A DNA stretch of 64,000 bases from Burkholderiales bacterium (GCA_016790165.1 JAEUPL010000032.1:40165-104164); one strand, 5' to 3'; numbered from the stretch's first letter, positions 8,210-20,983 are shown. Numbers and translations are program-made. Notes: generated by a model not told the origin, from the letters alone.

Positions 8210-9589
8210 TCAACCGGCGAGCTGCTTGATGCGTGCGATCATCTCGTCGGTTGCCTGCTCGGGTTTGACCTTGTCGTTGACGACACGCTGGATCGCCTTT
8301 GCCCACACGTTTTCCGAGTTCACGATAGTGAACTTGTAGTTGTAGACAAACTGGAACGGCTGCGTGTACTCATTGAACTGACCGTACACCTTGGCACGAT
8401 GGAAGTCGGAGCCATCCGTCCAGAACGGACGCGTGGCGCCGCCCTTTGTAACGGGGTACCAACGGCCAAGCGAACCCTCGACGAACGGCGTGAGGTTCTC
8501 ATCCTGCATCAGGAAGGCGAGGAATTCCTTGCCGCGACGCTTGTTCTTGCCATCGGCAAACACCACGGCGGTCTTCACCGCGACGAGGTGGGTCATGGTG
8601 CTGCCATCGGGCTTCTTTGGGAAGCCGATGGTGCGCACGTTTTCCTTGTAGTTCTTGTCCGCCGTGGCGCGCTGCTCGGCGGTCAGCGACTGGTTTTTTG
8701 CATCGTCGAGCCACTTCGCCGCAATCGAAATCGTTGCGTTGTGGGTGCCGATGGTTTGCTTGTTGTGGAAGGCAACGTTGTTGTCCGGGTCGAGCCAGTT
8801 CACCGACGACGGCGGTGTGCAGCCCTTCTCGGCGATGCTCGCGTAGTCCTTCACGGCGTTGATCATCGCCTGGCGATTCTTCGGCTGATCGAGCACGACC
8901 TTGCCGTTTTCATCGACGATCTGCGCGTTGTGCGCGGCGGCGAAGGTCAGGAAGGAGTAGAACGTGTCAGACGCGGCCACGCCCATCGGATGACCAATCG
9001 CAAAGATGCGCTTGCCCGTCTTCTTGCGATAGGCGGGCTGTACTTTGTCACACCAGAAGCCCCAGAACTCGTTCCAGGTGTTCGGAATCTGGTTTTCCTT
9101 GAAGCCCGCTTCCTCCAGCATGTCCTTCCAGTAGTTGAAGTGCATGGTCTGGCGCTGGATCGGCATGGCGTAATACGCCTTGCGCTTTGCCTTGTCGTTG
9201 TAGAGGTAGGTGGTCGACGTGGTGGTCGGCAGGAACTTGTCCGAGAGCGGTGCGACGATGTCGGTGACGTCCTCCAGCTTGCCTTCGAACGCCCACTTGC
9301 CGGTCACTCGGAAGTCATACGTTGTGCAGAAACCTACGTCTGGCGGCGTGCCGGAATCCACCGCACCCACCGATTTGGTGTTGCAGTCTTCGGTGCCGTA
9401 GAGCGAGAGATCGACCTTGACGCCGGGGTTTTTTGCTTCGTATTTCTTGATGACCTCGTAGAGCGCGTCATCCTCGGCTTTGTAGAAACCCTTGGTGAAC
9501 CAGACGGTGACTTTTTCCTGAGCCATCGCCGGTGCGGCGATGCCGGCCGCAGCCGCGACCGCCACGGCGATACGTGTGAATCGTTTCAT
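8210..9589 (-). CDS. Extracellular solute-binding protein of a carbohydrate-type ABC importer
   Basis: Periplasmic binding protein of 459 aa. The start at 9589 is set by a perfect AGGAGG at 9593-9598 and by a clean signal peptide (MKRFTRIAVAVAAAAG, cleavage near AMAQE). The mature protein begins VTVWFTKGFYKAEDDALY, a family 1 binding-protein fold. Four or more cysteines (for example EDCNT and GFCTTY) suggest disulfides. It is the first gene of the operon that continues with two permeases, a Bug protein and a deacylase. The upstream region carries one copy of the dispersed repeat described separately. The ligand is unknown. Confidence 0.9.
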   Translation of the reverse strand: MKRFTRIAVAVAAAAGIAAPAMAQEKVTVWFTKGFYKAEDDALYEVIKKYEAKNPGVKVDLSLYGTEDCNTKSVGAVDSGTPPDVGFCTTYDFRVTGKWAFEGKLEDVTDIVAPLSDKFLPTTTSTTYLYNDKAKRKAYYAMPIQRQTMHFNYWKDMLEEAGFKENQIPNTWNEFWGFWCDKVQPAYRKKTGKRIFAIGHPMGVAASDTFYSFLTFAAAHNAQIVDENGKVVLDQPKNRQAMINAVKDYASIAEKGCTPPSSVNWLDPDNNVAFHNKQTIGTHNATISIAAKWLDDAKNQSLTAEQRATADKNYKENVRTIGFPKKPDGSTMTHLVAVKTAVVFADGKNKRRGKEFLAFLMQDENLTPFVEGSLGRWYPVTKGGATRPFWTDGSDFHRAKVYGQFNEYTQPFQFVYNYKFTIVNSENVWAKAIQRVVNDKVKPEQATDEMIARIKQLAG

Positions 9590-9746
9590 GAATCCTCCTT
9601 GAGTCGCACCGTCAAGGGCGCGACGGGTGTTGCCGGGCAACGCTCCTCATTGCCCTTAGAAAACATTATGCGTTGTAACGCCGTGTTAGCGCTGACATCC
9701 GGCTGTCATCCCCGTCAAAAAGTCATGTTGCGGCACAGCAAGTAAT

Positions 9747-9864
9747 GGCTTTTCGCGTACAACGACCGCCCAGTGGTCGTTGCAGCCCGATTTAGCGACA
9801 AGTCGCAAGAATCGCGCGATGCGCTGAAACCCTTATCCAGACGTCGTTAGCGCGAAAAAGTTGT
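9747..9864. repeat. Dispersed twin-hairpin intergenic repeat, copy A
   Basis: This copy starts GGCTTTTCGCG and ends CGCGAAAAAGTTGT, so its ends are inverted repeats. Inside is a strong hairpin, AACGACC (9761-9767) facing GGTCGTT (9775-9781), followed by GATTTA. Four relatives occur in the window at 20984, 33657, 40122 and 55594. It lies in the divergent region between the ABC operon and the manganese riboswitch. Confidence 0.7.
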
Positions 9865-9910
9865 GGCGGTGTCGAGCTTGCAATCACGGTGCGACACCGG
9901 CAGAATTCGC

Positions 9911-10066
9911 TGCTTGAAGGGGAGTAGCTCCCGCATCACAGTCGTCAGTACGAGCGATTGCCGTATACGGTGATCCTCCGGTTGTGATGGGCGGCCCATG
10001 CGTTGGCCGCCTAGCAAGACCTTCGCTATTGAACTGCACGGCAAGTGCGGCTGCTGGCGAAGGCAT
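9911..10066 (+). promoter_or_regulatory. Manganese riboswitch (yybP-ykoY family) upstream of the TerC operon
   Basis: The hallmark loop GGGGAGTAGC is at 9919-9928 and the second hallmark GCAAGACC at 10014-10021. Stems read by eye are GAAGG 9916-9920 with CCTTC 10020-10024 (P1), ATCACA 9935-9940 with TGTGAT 9983-9988, and GGCGGCC 9990-9996 with GGCCGCC 10005-10011. An alternative stem, CCTTCGC 10020-10026 with GCGAAGG 10057-10063, uses the same 3' strand as P1, so the two are mutually exclusive: a plausible switch. No U-tract follows the alternative stem, so control may be translational or Rho-dependent. Known family members bind Mn2+ and regulate TerC/Alx and MntP genes, which matches the next two genes. 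Confidence 0.92.
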
Positions 10067-10161
10067 CGGTCTGCGGACCGCTCCGTGTGCATTCCTTGGT
10101 GGTGGCCGTTGCCCTGCGCCGAAAGACCGTCGCCCACCAGTGCAATCGCGAACTACTGCTC

Positions 10162-10875
10162 ATGGAAATTTTCTCCACCACCTTTCTGATGGCTTTGTTG
10201 ACCATCATCGTCATCGACCTCGTCCTTGCCGGTGACAACGCGTTGGTCATCGGCCTCGCCGCGCGCAACGTGCCTGCACACCTGCAAAAGCGGGTGATTC
10301 TCTGGGGCACGGCCGGCGCGATCGCGATCCGCATCGCCTTTACGCTGGGTATTGTCTGGTTGCTGAAAATTCCTGGCCTGATGCTTGCGGGCGGTTTGCT
10401 GCTGCTCCCCGTCGCCTACAAGCTAATGAGTCCGCCGAGTGACGGGGCGGAGGAACATGTGTCCGCCAGCAACAGTTTCTGGGGTGCACTGAAAACCATC
10501 GTCGTTGCCGATGCGCTGATGGGTGTGGACAACGTGCTCGGCGTCGCCGGCGCCGCGCAGGGCAGCTTCCTGCTGGTTGTGCTGGGTCTGCTGATCAGCG
10601 TGCCGATCATGATCTGGGGCTCGACGCTAGTGTTGAAGCTGGTCGACCGCCATCCGTGGATCATTACGGTGGGCGCAGCCGTGCTGATCTGGACTGCCAC
10701 GCAGATGATCCTCGACGAAAAACTGCTCAGCGGGCACTTGCCCGCGCATTCGTGGTTCGATGAGGTGAGCGGCGCAGCCCTTACCTTCGCGATTGTCGGT
10801 GCATTTGTTGCGCGTCAACGCCGCGGTCGCGTTGCGCTAGAAGAAACCGCCGCTTCCGTCGGACGCGCTGCCTGA
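10162..10875 (+). CDS. TerC-family integral membrane protein (YjbE-like)
   Basis: Membrane protein of 237 aa, probably a metal (Mn2+) exporter or metal-homeostasis factor. ATG 10162 is chosen because it gives the family N-terminus MEIFSTTFLMALLTIIVIDL; upstream in-frame ATGs lie in the riboswitch. The family motifs LAGDNALVIG (about 20-29) and ADALMGVDNVLGVAGA (about 117-132) contain the paired acidic residues within membrane helices that are typical of TerC. About seven hydrophobic segments are visible. It is the first gene after the manganese riboswitch, with a second TerC gene 76 bases downstream. No strong ribosome-binding site is visible, consistent with regulated translation. Confidence 0.92.
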   Translation: MEIFSTTFLMALLTIIVIDLVLAGDNALVIGLAARNVPAHLQKRVILWGTAGAIAIRIAFTLGIVWLLKIPGLMLAGGLLLLPVAYKLMSPPSDGAEEHVSASNSFWGALKTIVVADALMGVDNVLGVAGAAQGSFLLVVLGLLISVPIMIWGSTLVLKLVDRHPWIITVGAAVLIWTATQMILDEKLLSGHLPAHSWFDEVSGAALTFAIVGAFVARQRRGRVALEETAASVGRAA

Positions 10876-10951
10876 ACGAACCCTCTCGTCAACCTCGGTC
10901 GGTGCCGACCGGTAGAAGCCGGTTGGGCGACGACAATCAGTAAAGGAAATT

Positions 10952-11911
10952 ATGGAAACGATTGGTACATGGTGGATGTGGACAGGCTTTGCCGTCTTCG
11001 TCGTCGTCGCAATTGCCGTCGATCTATTGGTAATGCAGAGGCAGGGCGCACACCGCGTCACTACCCGCGAGGCGGTCGGCTGGAGCCTGCTCTGGTTTGC
11101 CCTCGCTTTCGTCTTCGTCGGGCTGCTCTGGTGGTATCTGGACGGCACTCAGGGCCGCAGCGTTGCGAACGAAACTTCGATGCAGTTCATCACCGGCTAT
11201 CTCGTTGAAAAGAGTCTCTCGGTAGACAACATCTTTGTCTTCCTGATGATCTTCACCTACTTCGCCGTGCCGGCGGAGTTCCAGAAGCGGGCGCTGATCA
11301 TTGGCATCATCGGCGCCATCGTACTGCGCGCCATCCTGATTCTGGTCGGCGCGTGGCTGCTCGCCAAGTTTCACTGGGTGCTCTACGTGTTCGGCGCGTT
11401 TCTCGTGTTCACCGGTGCCAAGATGTGGCTGGCGGCGGGCAAGGAGCCCGATATTGAACAGAACCCCGTGTTGCGCTGGCTGCGCGGCCACATTCGCATT
11501 TCGCGCGGCTTCTACGGCGAACGCCTGACTACGGTGATTGATGGCGCCAAGTACTACACGCCGCTGTTTGTTGTGCTCATTTTGATCGGCACCACAGACG
11601 TGATTTTCGCGGTGGACTCGATCCCGGCGATCTTCGCCATCACTGACGATCCCTTCATCGTGCTCACGGCAAACATCTTTGCCATCCTCGGCCTGCGCGC
11701 GCTCTATTTCCTGCTCGCTGATTTGGCCGACCGCTTCCACCTCCTTGCGTACGGTCTGGCGCTGGTGCTGGTGTTCATCGGCTGCAAGATGCTGCTGCTT
11801 GATGTCTACAAAATCCCGGTCGGTGTTGCGCTTGCCGTCACCGCCGGTATCATCGCGACGTCTATGGTGGCGTCGTTGTGGACATCGCGCCACGTGAAAG
11901 GCAAAGGGTAA
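10952..11911 (+). CDS. alx: TerC-family membrane protein of the Alx (YgjT) type
   Basis: Membrane protein of 319 aa with about nine hydrophobic segments. It begins METIGTWWMWTGFAVFVV and carries the Alx/TerC motifs EKSLSVDNIFVFLMIF (about residues 86-101) and FAVDSIPAIFAITDDPFIV (about 214-232). E. coli Alx is governed by the same riboswitch class and takes part in Mn2+ homeostasis. The short N-terminal TerC of the preceding gene and this longer Alx form are different subfamilies, so this is not a simple duplication. AAAGGAAATT before ATG 10952 is a good ribosome-binding site. The DUF2062 gene follows after 3 bases. Confidence 0.92.
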   Translation: METIGTWWMWTGFAVFVVVAIAVDLLVMQRQGAHRVTTREAVGWSLLWFALAFVFVGLLWWYLDGTQGRSVANETSMQFITGYLVEKSLSVDNIFVFLMIFTYFAVPAEFQKRALIIGIIGAIVLRAILILVGAWLLAKFHWVLYVFGAFLVFTGAKMWLAAGKEPDIEQNPVLRWLRGHIRISRGFYGERLTTVIDGAKYYTPLFVVLILIGTTDVIFAVDSIPAIFAITDDPFIVLTANIFAILGLRALYFLLADLADRFHLLAYGLALVLVFIGCKMLLLDVYKIPVGVALAVTAGIIATSMVASLWTSRHVKGKG

Positions 11912-11914
11912 ATC

Positions 11915-12451
11915 GTGCGCATTCGTCGCTGGCTTCGCTCGCTCGAGCCTCGCGTTCTGGCCGAACTGGATCGGCCGTCGCTGGCGTGGGCGAAGCCCTG
12001 GCTGGACCGGCATGACCTGTTTGCGTTTACCCGCCGACCGCTCGCCCGTGGGCTGGCCATCGGCGTGATATGCGGGCTGATTCCGGGACCACTGCAAGTG
12101 GCCGGCACGATCATCGCGTGTTCGATTTTTCGCGGCAACGTGGTCGCAGGCGTCGTGGCCACGTTCTACACGAACCCGCTGACCATTGTGCCGCTCTATG
12201 CGCTGGCCTTCCAGATCGGCAGCGCGGTGCTTCCCGGTGATCAGCAGATGCCAGCATTTGCCGCGAGCGCCGACCACGGCGAATGGCTGCGCGCGCTGGC
12301 CGACTGGGTAGCCGCGCTCGGCTGGCCGCTGGTCGTCGGTTTGCCGGTGATGGGGCTCTGGTTCGCGACCAATGTCTATTTGCTGTTTACCTGGTGGTGG
12401 TTGCGTCCGGTTGTGGCGCGCGCAAGGCGCATGCGGGCCCGGCTCCCTTGA
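11915..12451 (+). CDS. DUF2062 domain membrane protein
   Basis: Protein of 178 aa with a GTG start 3 bases after the alx-like stop, so it is coexpressed. It begins with a basic amphipathic segment (MRIRRWLRSLEPRVLAELDR), then has two or three membrane segments: residues about 45-75 (GLAIGVICGLIPGPLQVAGTIIACSIFRGN), 80-105 (YTNPLTIVPLYALAFQIG) and 135-160. The motif F-RGN-x-YTNP is typical of DUF2062. The function is not known; the position behind two TerC genes suggests a role connected with metal homeostasis or the envelope, which is inference. Confidence 0.87.
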   Translation: MRIRRWLRSLEPRVLAELDRPSLAWAKPWLDRHDLFAFTRRPLARGLAIGVICGLIPGPLQVAGTIIACSIFRGNVVAGVVATFYTNPLTIVPLYALAFQIGSAVLPGDQQMPAFAASADHGEWLRALADWVAALGWPLVVGLPVMGLWFATNVYLLFTWWWLRPVVARARRMRARLP

Positions 12452-12769
12452 CCTTGATGTCGCGCGGCACCCCGGCCGACGGCGCGATTCATGGATGGCA
12501 ATGCACATTGCCAGCGTGTTCACCCGCCCCTGGCACGCCAGCGACGATCTTCCACTGAGGGTGGCGCCAAGTCACGGACGCCCACCCGTCGTCGGAGGTA
12601 CCGGTGCCGGCTGAGCACGGAACACTCGCTTCGTCGCGCCGTGGATCGCGAGATTGCGCTGGTTTTCTTGGTCCCGCACAACCGCCGCACACGGAACGGT
12701 CCGCCTGACGCGTGAGTCGTCGCGCAGCGGCTCAACGGCGCATGGGCGACAGCCATTTGCCGGCGCCCG
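12452..12769. other. Gene-free convergent interval between DUF2062 and xerC
   Basis: About 318 bases between two converging genes. I see no convincing gene; short open frames here lack recognisable features. The only structure noted is a perfect inverted repeat GGCAATG-CA-CATTGCC at 12497-12512, without a T-tract. Confidence 0.5.
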
Positions 12770-13735
12770 CTATCGCGAGCCCGGTTTCTTCCGCGCGCGC
12801 GGGTGCGCCTGGTCGTAAACCTTGGCGAGATGCTGAAAATCGAGGTGCGTATAAACCTGTGTGGAGGCGATGCTCGCGTGTCCCATGAGCTCCTGCACGC
12901 CGCGCAAGTCGCCCGAACTCTGCAATACGTGCGACGCAAACGAGTGGCGCAGCCGGTGGGGGTAGACATGGCTGGCAATGCCGCGCTCTGCGGCGCGCGC
13001 CTTGAGCGCCCGGCGAACGACGGCTGGACCAATGCGGTCGCCTCGCTGGCCGAGAAAGAGCGCAGGCTCGCCGCCGCTGGGTTTGACTGGAAGTTTGGCT
13101 CGTTCATCGAGCCATGCGGCCAGCGCTCGGCGCGCGGGCGCGCCGAGCGGGACGACGCGCTCCTTGCGGCCTTTCCCGAACACACGCATTTCGCCCGCGC
13201 GCAAGTCCACACTCGCTACATCCAGGCCGATCAACTCGCCGATCCGGATGCCGCAGCCGTAGAGCACTTCAAACATCGCCTGATCGCGCGTCGCCGTCAC
13301 CCCGGAATCAACCGTCGACACCGCGTCGGTTTCGTCGATGGAAGCGACCAGCCGGACCGCCTCGGCTTCGCTTAGCGCATTGGGCAAGCGCTTCGGCGCG
13401 CGGGGAGCTTTGATGCCGGTGAATATCGTGGTCGAGATGCTAGCGTCGACGCGCGCAAGATAACGAAACCACGCGCGCCATGCCGAAAGCGTCACCGCGA
13501 GTGTGCGCGGCCCCCAGCCACTGGCGTGCAGCCGGGCCAGCGCCCGTTGAATGTCATGCCGGCGCACCTCGGCGAGCGGTTTGCCGTCCAGCCCCGCGAC
13601 CAATGCTGAGCAGGCGCGCGAGTAGCGTTGCCGGGTTTGCGCGGAGCCACGGGCGGCGAGACTTTCCACGAAGGCCTGCAGTGCCGCTTCGACACTGACA
13701 TGAGCGGTCGCTGTTGCGGCGGGGGCGCTGCTCAC
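12770..13735 (-). CDS. xerC: Site-specific tyrosine recombinase XerC
   Basis: Cytoplasmic recombinase of 321 aa that acts with XerD at dif to resolve chromosome dimers. The N-terminal SAM-like core-binding domain covers about residues 12-100 and the catalytic domain about 118-305. Catalytic residues are visible: Arg164 (CGIRIGEL), Lys189 (KGRKERVVP), His260 and Arg263 (PHRLRHSFASH), His286 (MGHASIAST) and the nucleophile Tyr295 (QVYTHLDF). It is the last gene of the series dapF-like, DUF484, xerC, the conserved order seen in many gamma- and betaproteobacteria. The gap to DUF484 is 32 bases. Confidence 0.95.
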   Translation of the reverse strand: MSSAPAATATAHVSVEAALQAFVESLAARGSAQTRQRYSRACSALVAGLDGKPLAEVRRHDIQRALARLHASGWGPRTLAVTLSAWRAWFRYLARVDASISTTIFTGIKAPRAPKRLPNALSEAEAVRLVASIDETDAVSTVDSGVTATRDQAMFEVLYGCGIRIGELIGLDVASVDLRAGEMRVFGKGRKERVVPLGAPARRALAAWLDERAKLPVKPSGGEPALFLGQRGDRIGPAVVRRALKARAAERGIASHVYPHRLRHSFASHVLQSSGDLRGVQELMGHASIASTQVYTHLDFQHLAKVYDQAHPRARKKPGSR

Positions 13736-13767
13736 TCGGCCTCGTCAGCGTTGCTCAGGCGCGACTG

Positions 13768-14443
13768 TCACGCCGGACGGACGGCGAATCGACCGAGCGC
13801 CGCGCTGGCGAGGTGGGCCAGCCGCGCCAACACATCGGTTGCCATGTCGGGCGTGAAGCGCGCGGCGTCGTCGCTGGCCAGCAGCAACACGCCACAGGTC
13901 GCACCATCGTGCAGCGGCACGCAGGCGAACGATTGCGCCGAGGCTGCCGCTTCGCCAAGCCACGCTCGCGATTCATGGGCAGCGTTCGGACCCACGTACG
14001 GGCGATCCAGCCCGGTCACGTAGTGCACAAATTCCGCCGTGCACGGCGAAGCGGCGTCACTGGTGTCGCCGCTCAGCGAGGCGCCCCACCAGCGGACGGC
14101 ACTGTAAGGGATCGCGAAGTCACTGCGCAGGCTCTCATGCACCACGGCGAGCGTGGTCGCCGCGTCTGGCGAGCGCAACAGTGCCAGCGTGAGTCGATGC
14201 AGCTTTTCGATCAGCGTGTCATTGTGCTGGCCGTAACCGATCAATTCGACCAACTGTTTTTCAAGTTGCGCGTTGCGCTCACGCAGCGAAATCAATTGCC
14301 GCTCGACCATCGAGATGGCGTGGCCACCCTGCGGATGCGGCACCCGCATCGAGGAAAACACATCGGCGTGGTCCATGAAGAAGTCAGGATTGGCCCGCAG
14401 CCATTCCGCGACGGCCGCCGCACTGACTTGACCGCTTTCGGTA

Positions 14444-14451
<8 letters not shown>
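13768..14451 (-). CDS. DUF484 family protein (GAF-like)
   Basis: Protein of 227 aa. The N-terminal part (AAAVAEWLRANPDFFMDHADVF, then MRVPHPQGGHAISMVERQL) is the DUF484 hallmark. A coiled-coil stretch around residues 50-80 is followed by a GAF-like domain (about 95-220). The family has no established function but is nearly always encoded between dapF and xerC, as here. Its start overlaps the end of the dapF-like gene by 8 bases, which indicates translational coupling. Confidence 0.9.
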
Positions 14452-17185
<2,734 letters not shown>

Positions 17186-17189
<4 letters not shown>

Positions 17190-19630
17190 GGTGCGAGATG
17201 CCGAAGATGACGCACCCGACGTGCGAGGTGAGCCGTGCCAGCGAGATTGGCGTTGATCTGCTCGAGCCGGGTGCGAATGCGCTGTCCGGCCCGCTTGAGG
17301 TTGTATTCCTCGAGAATGGTTTGCCGCCCTTTGGCGCCGAGTGCGCGCGCAAAGGCTCGATCGTCGTACAGCCGTCGCATGTGTGCGGCTGCGCTGTCGA
17401 TGTTCGGTTCGGCCCAATGCTGCCCGACCCACTCCAGGTACTCGCCTTCGCGTATCGGCACCGTGGTGTAATCGACCAGCATTGCGTTATCTTCGCGCGT
17501 GAAATCGAGATTGCCGGAATACGCAGTCGCGATCACGGGCTTGCCGAGCGCCATGCATTCCGCCATGCCGAGGCCCAAGCCCTCGGAGCGGTGCAGCGAT
17601 ACGTAGCAGTCGATGACGGATTGCAGGCCGCTCACCTCGTCGCGGGTGAGGGTGGACTCCATCAGTGTGATGCGTGGGTCTGCGGCCATGGCCTGCGTCA
17701 GTGCCTCCCGGGCTACGGGAAATGCGTGACTGCGGTGTCCCTTGATGATCAGGCGTGCATCGCGATGCCGGGTGTCGAACGCTCGCCGGAACGCCTGGAC
17801 CACCGCCACCGGATTTTTCCGCGCGGGAAACGACCCAAAATCGAAGGTGAACAGAAACGTGAATTCATGATCCGCGAGACCAAACTCGGCGCGGGTGTAG
17901 CGGCGACTCGGGGTCGGCACGATGATCGGCGGCGGCAGCTTGATCACCGGCTGCGAGATGACTTTGCGCGCTGCGGCGGCGACAAAATCGGTCGCCACCC
18001 ACAGCTCGTCGATGATGCGACCGTGGTCGATCCAGCTCTCGGGCAGATTCTCCAGCTCCCAGTACCAGTAGCCGATGTCGTAGGTGTTTGGCAACGCCAG
18101 CGCGCCATCGTAGAAGTTGCCTTCGCCCAGTGAATCGGGATTGGCGCAGATCACGCGCGTCCGGAACTGTGGCTGACCCGCGAGGTGGGCGTCAAGGCTC
18201 GATTCACTCTGCCGCATGCCCATGTCAAGCGCGATGTTGGCCAAGCCAAACGGCACTGATGCCGCCTCGCAGGACCTCGCCAGCAGACGCAGGCTTTCGC
18301 CGAGCCCGTTTTCGGCTTTCACGAAGCCGACGAAGTCGACGCCATCCTGTGACAGGGTCGTGTCGTCAACTGGGTGCGCATCGGCCAAGTCGTCGAGCCT
18401 CGATATCAATTCCGGACTCAGAGATTCGCCAATGCCCAGGCGAAGCGCGCGTTTCAGGAACGAGAGGCCGTCGAGTTGGCGGCAGGGAGCGAGCGGGTTG
18501 GGTGGGTCTTGCGCCTCGCAGGCGTCTCGAAAGTAAAGATCGAAGCGCGCGGGTTCGCTTTGCCAGAAGCCCGCGAGTTGCGGCGAACTGTGGCGTATGC
18601 GGATTGCCTGCACATCGCAGTACACCGGCTCACTATGCCATACCGACGACCATACCAGTTCCCGTAAATAGGTGACAGGGCTGGCGAGTCGTTGCGCAAG
18701 AAAAGGTGAACGCCAAATCAGGTTGCCCGATCGTCGGGAGACCGTGTCATCGGCAATGAGTGCGGCCCCGAGGCGATCTGTGTGTTGAACCAGCACGAAG
18801 GCGTTAGACAGCTCGACGGCCGTGGGCCGCCCGCCAGACTCAGTCGCCACGTTCGCGCCTGCGACACCCCAATCGGCCCCGGCGCGAGCCACACGGCGAA
18901 CGGCGTCGCCGATGCCGTCAAGCAGCGTGTCGCCCGCCTGGACGATCACCACATAGTCGGCGTCGATCTGCTGGATCACCGCTCGCAGTGTTTGGGCCGT
19001 GACAGCGGTGTCGTTGAGCGCGACGTATTGCACCCTGTCGGGCGCTGCGGCGGGCACGGTGTCGTGGCCGGCAACGAGCACTTGCGAGGGTGCGCCCGGC
19101 AGCGCGGCGATGCTTTCCAGCGTTGCGGCCACGTCACGCGTGTTGCTGTCTCCAACGATCACCACGATTGCGTAGGTAGCACTTTCGTTGCATCGCAGCG
19201 CACGCAACGCGCTGACCTGCTGCTGCCGTTCTCGCAGGTTCGCTGGCGGCCGCCCGCTCATGAAACCGGAGAGCAGGTGACCGTAGTTGTAACGAATCGC
19301 CGGGATGTGCCAATTCGTTGTTGCCCCTGCTTTGGCGATCAGCGCGCGGCCCTCCATCAGATCGAGCCGCTGCATCCGCACAACGCCGAGCATGTGCAGG
19401 CAGTCCACCTGGTTTGGGTCGAGCAGCAACGCCTCTCGGTAGAGTCGCTCCGCATCGGGTAGGCGCCTCTCGATCTGCGCCGCGAGCGCGCGCTCCATCA
19501 GCGCGGTGAGACCACCCGTGGCAGCCGGCGCCGCGCTGGGCTGAATTCCGCCATGACACGCCTTGTAGCGCTTGCCGCTGCCGCAAGGGCAGGGGTCATT
19601 GCGTGACTTGGGCGGAATGATGTCGGTCAC
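17186..19630 (-). CDS. SEC-C motif protein fused to glycosyltransferase domains
   Basis: Large protein of 814 aa. Residues 10-27 form a SEC-C zinc motif (Cys14, Cys16, Cys25, His26; RNDPCPCGSGKRYKACHG). About 40-125 contain a TPR-like helical pair (AERLYREALLLDPNQVDCLHMLG). About 150-260 resemble a GT-A (family 2) segment (DADYVVIVQAGDTLLDGIGD). The C-terminal half from about residue 480 is a GT-B family 4/1 glycosyltransferase (HRSEGLGLGMAECMALGKPVIATAYSGN). It starts the series with rmd and gmd, so it may transfer D-rhamnose to a surface glycan; the donor is inference. SEC-C is best known from SecA and is unusual on a glycosyltransferase. Confidence 0.87.
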
Positions 19631-19668
19631 GGCGTCGGAACGGTGAGCAGGGCACGCGAAGCGCGGCC

Positions 19669-20943
19669 TCAGGCACGCACGTTGCCTTCGCCCAGCACCA
19701 CATACTTCTGCGTGGTCAGGCCTTCGAGGCCTACCGGGCCGCGGGCATGCAGTTTGTCGGTGGAGATGCCGATTTCGGCACCAAGACCGTACTCAAAGCC
19801 ATCGGCGAATTGCGTGCTGGCGTTCACCATGACGCTGGCGCTGTCGACCTCGCGCAGAAATCGCTGCGCGTGGCTCCAGTGCTCGGTGACGATGCTGTCG
19901 GTGTGGTGCGAACCGTAGCGCTCGATGTGCTCGATGGCTTCATCGAGGTCGGCGACGATCTTGATCGAAACGATCGGCGCGAGGTACTCGGTCGACCAAT
20001 CTTCCTCGGTCGCGGCGTTCACCTCAAACGCGGCGAGCACACTGCGCGTGCGCTCACAGCCGCGCATCTCGACGCCCTTGTCGGCAAAAATCTTTGCCAC
20101 ACGGGGCAACACGTCATGCATGCGCGCTTCGTGCACGAGCAGCGATTCCATCGCGCCGCAAACACCGTAGCGCCGGGTCTTGGCGTTGTCGCAGATGCGC
20201 ACCGCCTTTTCAAGATCGGCCTGTTCGTCGACATAGACATGGCAATTGCCATCAAGGTGCTTGATGATCGGCACTTTCGCCTCTGCCGCGATGCGCTGGA
20301 TCAGCCCCTTGCCGCCGCGCGGGATGATGACGTCGATGTATTCCGGGCGCGTGATCATCTCTCCCACTGCAGCACGATCGGTGGTTTCCACGACCTGCAC
20401 GATGTGCTCGGGCAACCCCGCCGCCTTGAGCCCCGCAGCGATGCAACCGGCAATGGCCTGATTGGAGCGCGCGGCCTCGCTGCCGCCGCGGAGCACCACG
20501 GCATTGCCGCTCTTCAGGCAAAGGCCGGCGGCGTCGGCCGTCACGTTGGGTCGTGATTCGTAGATGATGCCAATCACGCCGAGCGGCACGCGCATCCTGC
20601 CGACACGGATGCCCGAAGGACGGGCCGCCATACCCGTGAGTTCGCCGACCGGGTCGGGCAGTTGAGCGATTTGGCGCAGGCCGTCGGCCATGCTGCTCAC
20701 GGTCTTGGGGGTGAGCGTCAGGCGGTCGATCAGCGCCGGGGCGAGGTCGGCCTTTTTGGCGTCGCGCACATCGGCGGCGTTTTGCTCCAGGATGTGTGCC
20801 TCGCGGCTGGCAACGACGTCGGCGATCTCGTTCAGCGCCGTGTTCTTCGCGGCCGTCGGCGCGCAGGCGATGACGCGGGCGGCGGCGCGAGCGCTGCGGC
20901 CCACGAGATGCATGTATTCGGTGACGTCGAGCGGTTTGTTCAT
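19669..20943 (-). CDS. proA: Glutamate-5-semialdehyde dehydrogenase (gamma-glutamyl phosphate reductase)
   Basis: Second step of proline biosynthesis: NADPH-dependent reduction of gamma-glutamyl phosphate. Length 424 aa is normal. Visible motifs: [22 protein letters not shown] (about 119-140), [11 protein letters not shown], and the catalytic cysteine Cys262 in [11 protein letters not shown]. The C-terminus [19 protein letters not shown] is typical. The gene stands alone; proB is not in the window. A dispersed repeat (copy B) lies directly upstream. Confidence 0.97.
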   Translation of the reverse strand: MNKPLDVTEYMHLVGRSARAAARVIACAPTAAKNTALNEIADVVASREAHILEQNAADVRDAKKADLAPALIDRLTLTPKTVSSMADGLRQIAQLPDPVGELTGMAARPSGIRVGRMRVPLGVIGIIYESRPNVTADAAGLCLKSGNAVVLRGGSEAARSNQAIAGCIAAGLKAAGLPEHIVQVVETTDRAAVGEMITRPEYIDVIIPRGGKGLIQRIAAEAKVPIIKHLDGNCHVYVDEQADLEKAVRICDNAKTRRYGVCGAMESLLVHEARMHDVLPRVAKIFADKGVEMRGCERTRSVLAAFEVNAATEEDWSTEYLAPIVSIKIVADLDEAIEHIERYGSHHTDSIVTEHWSHAQRFLREVDSASVMVNASTQFADGFEYGLGAEIGISTDKLHARGPVGLEGLTTQKYVVLGEGNVRA

Positions 20944-20983
20944 GACAGCATTCTATCTGTCATGTTCACCGTGCCCGAGCACT

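Noticed and set aside
7508-9745. A 745-codon open frame on the plus strand across the second ABC operon
   Set aside because: It lies antisense to the clear binding-protein and permease genes, has no recognisable domain and has an Arg/His-rich composition typical of high-GC antisense frames.
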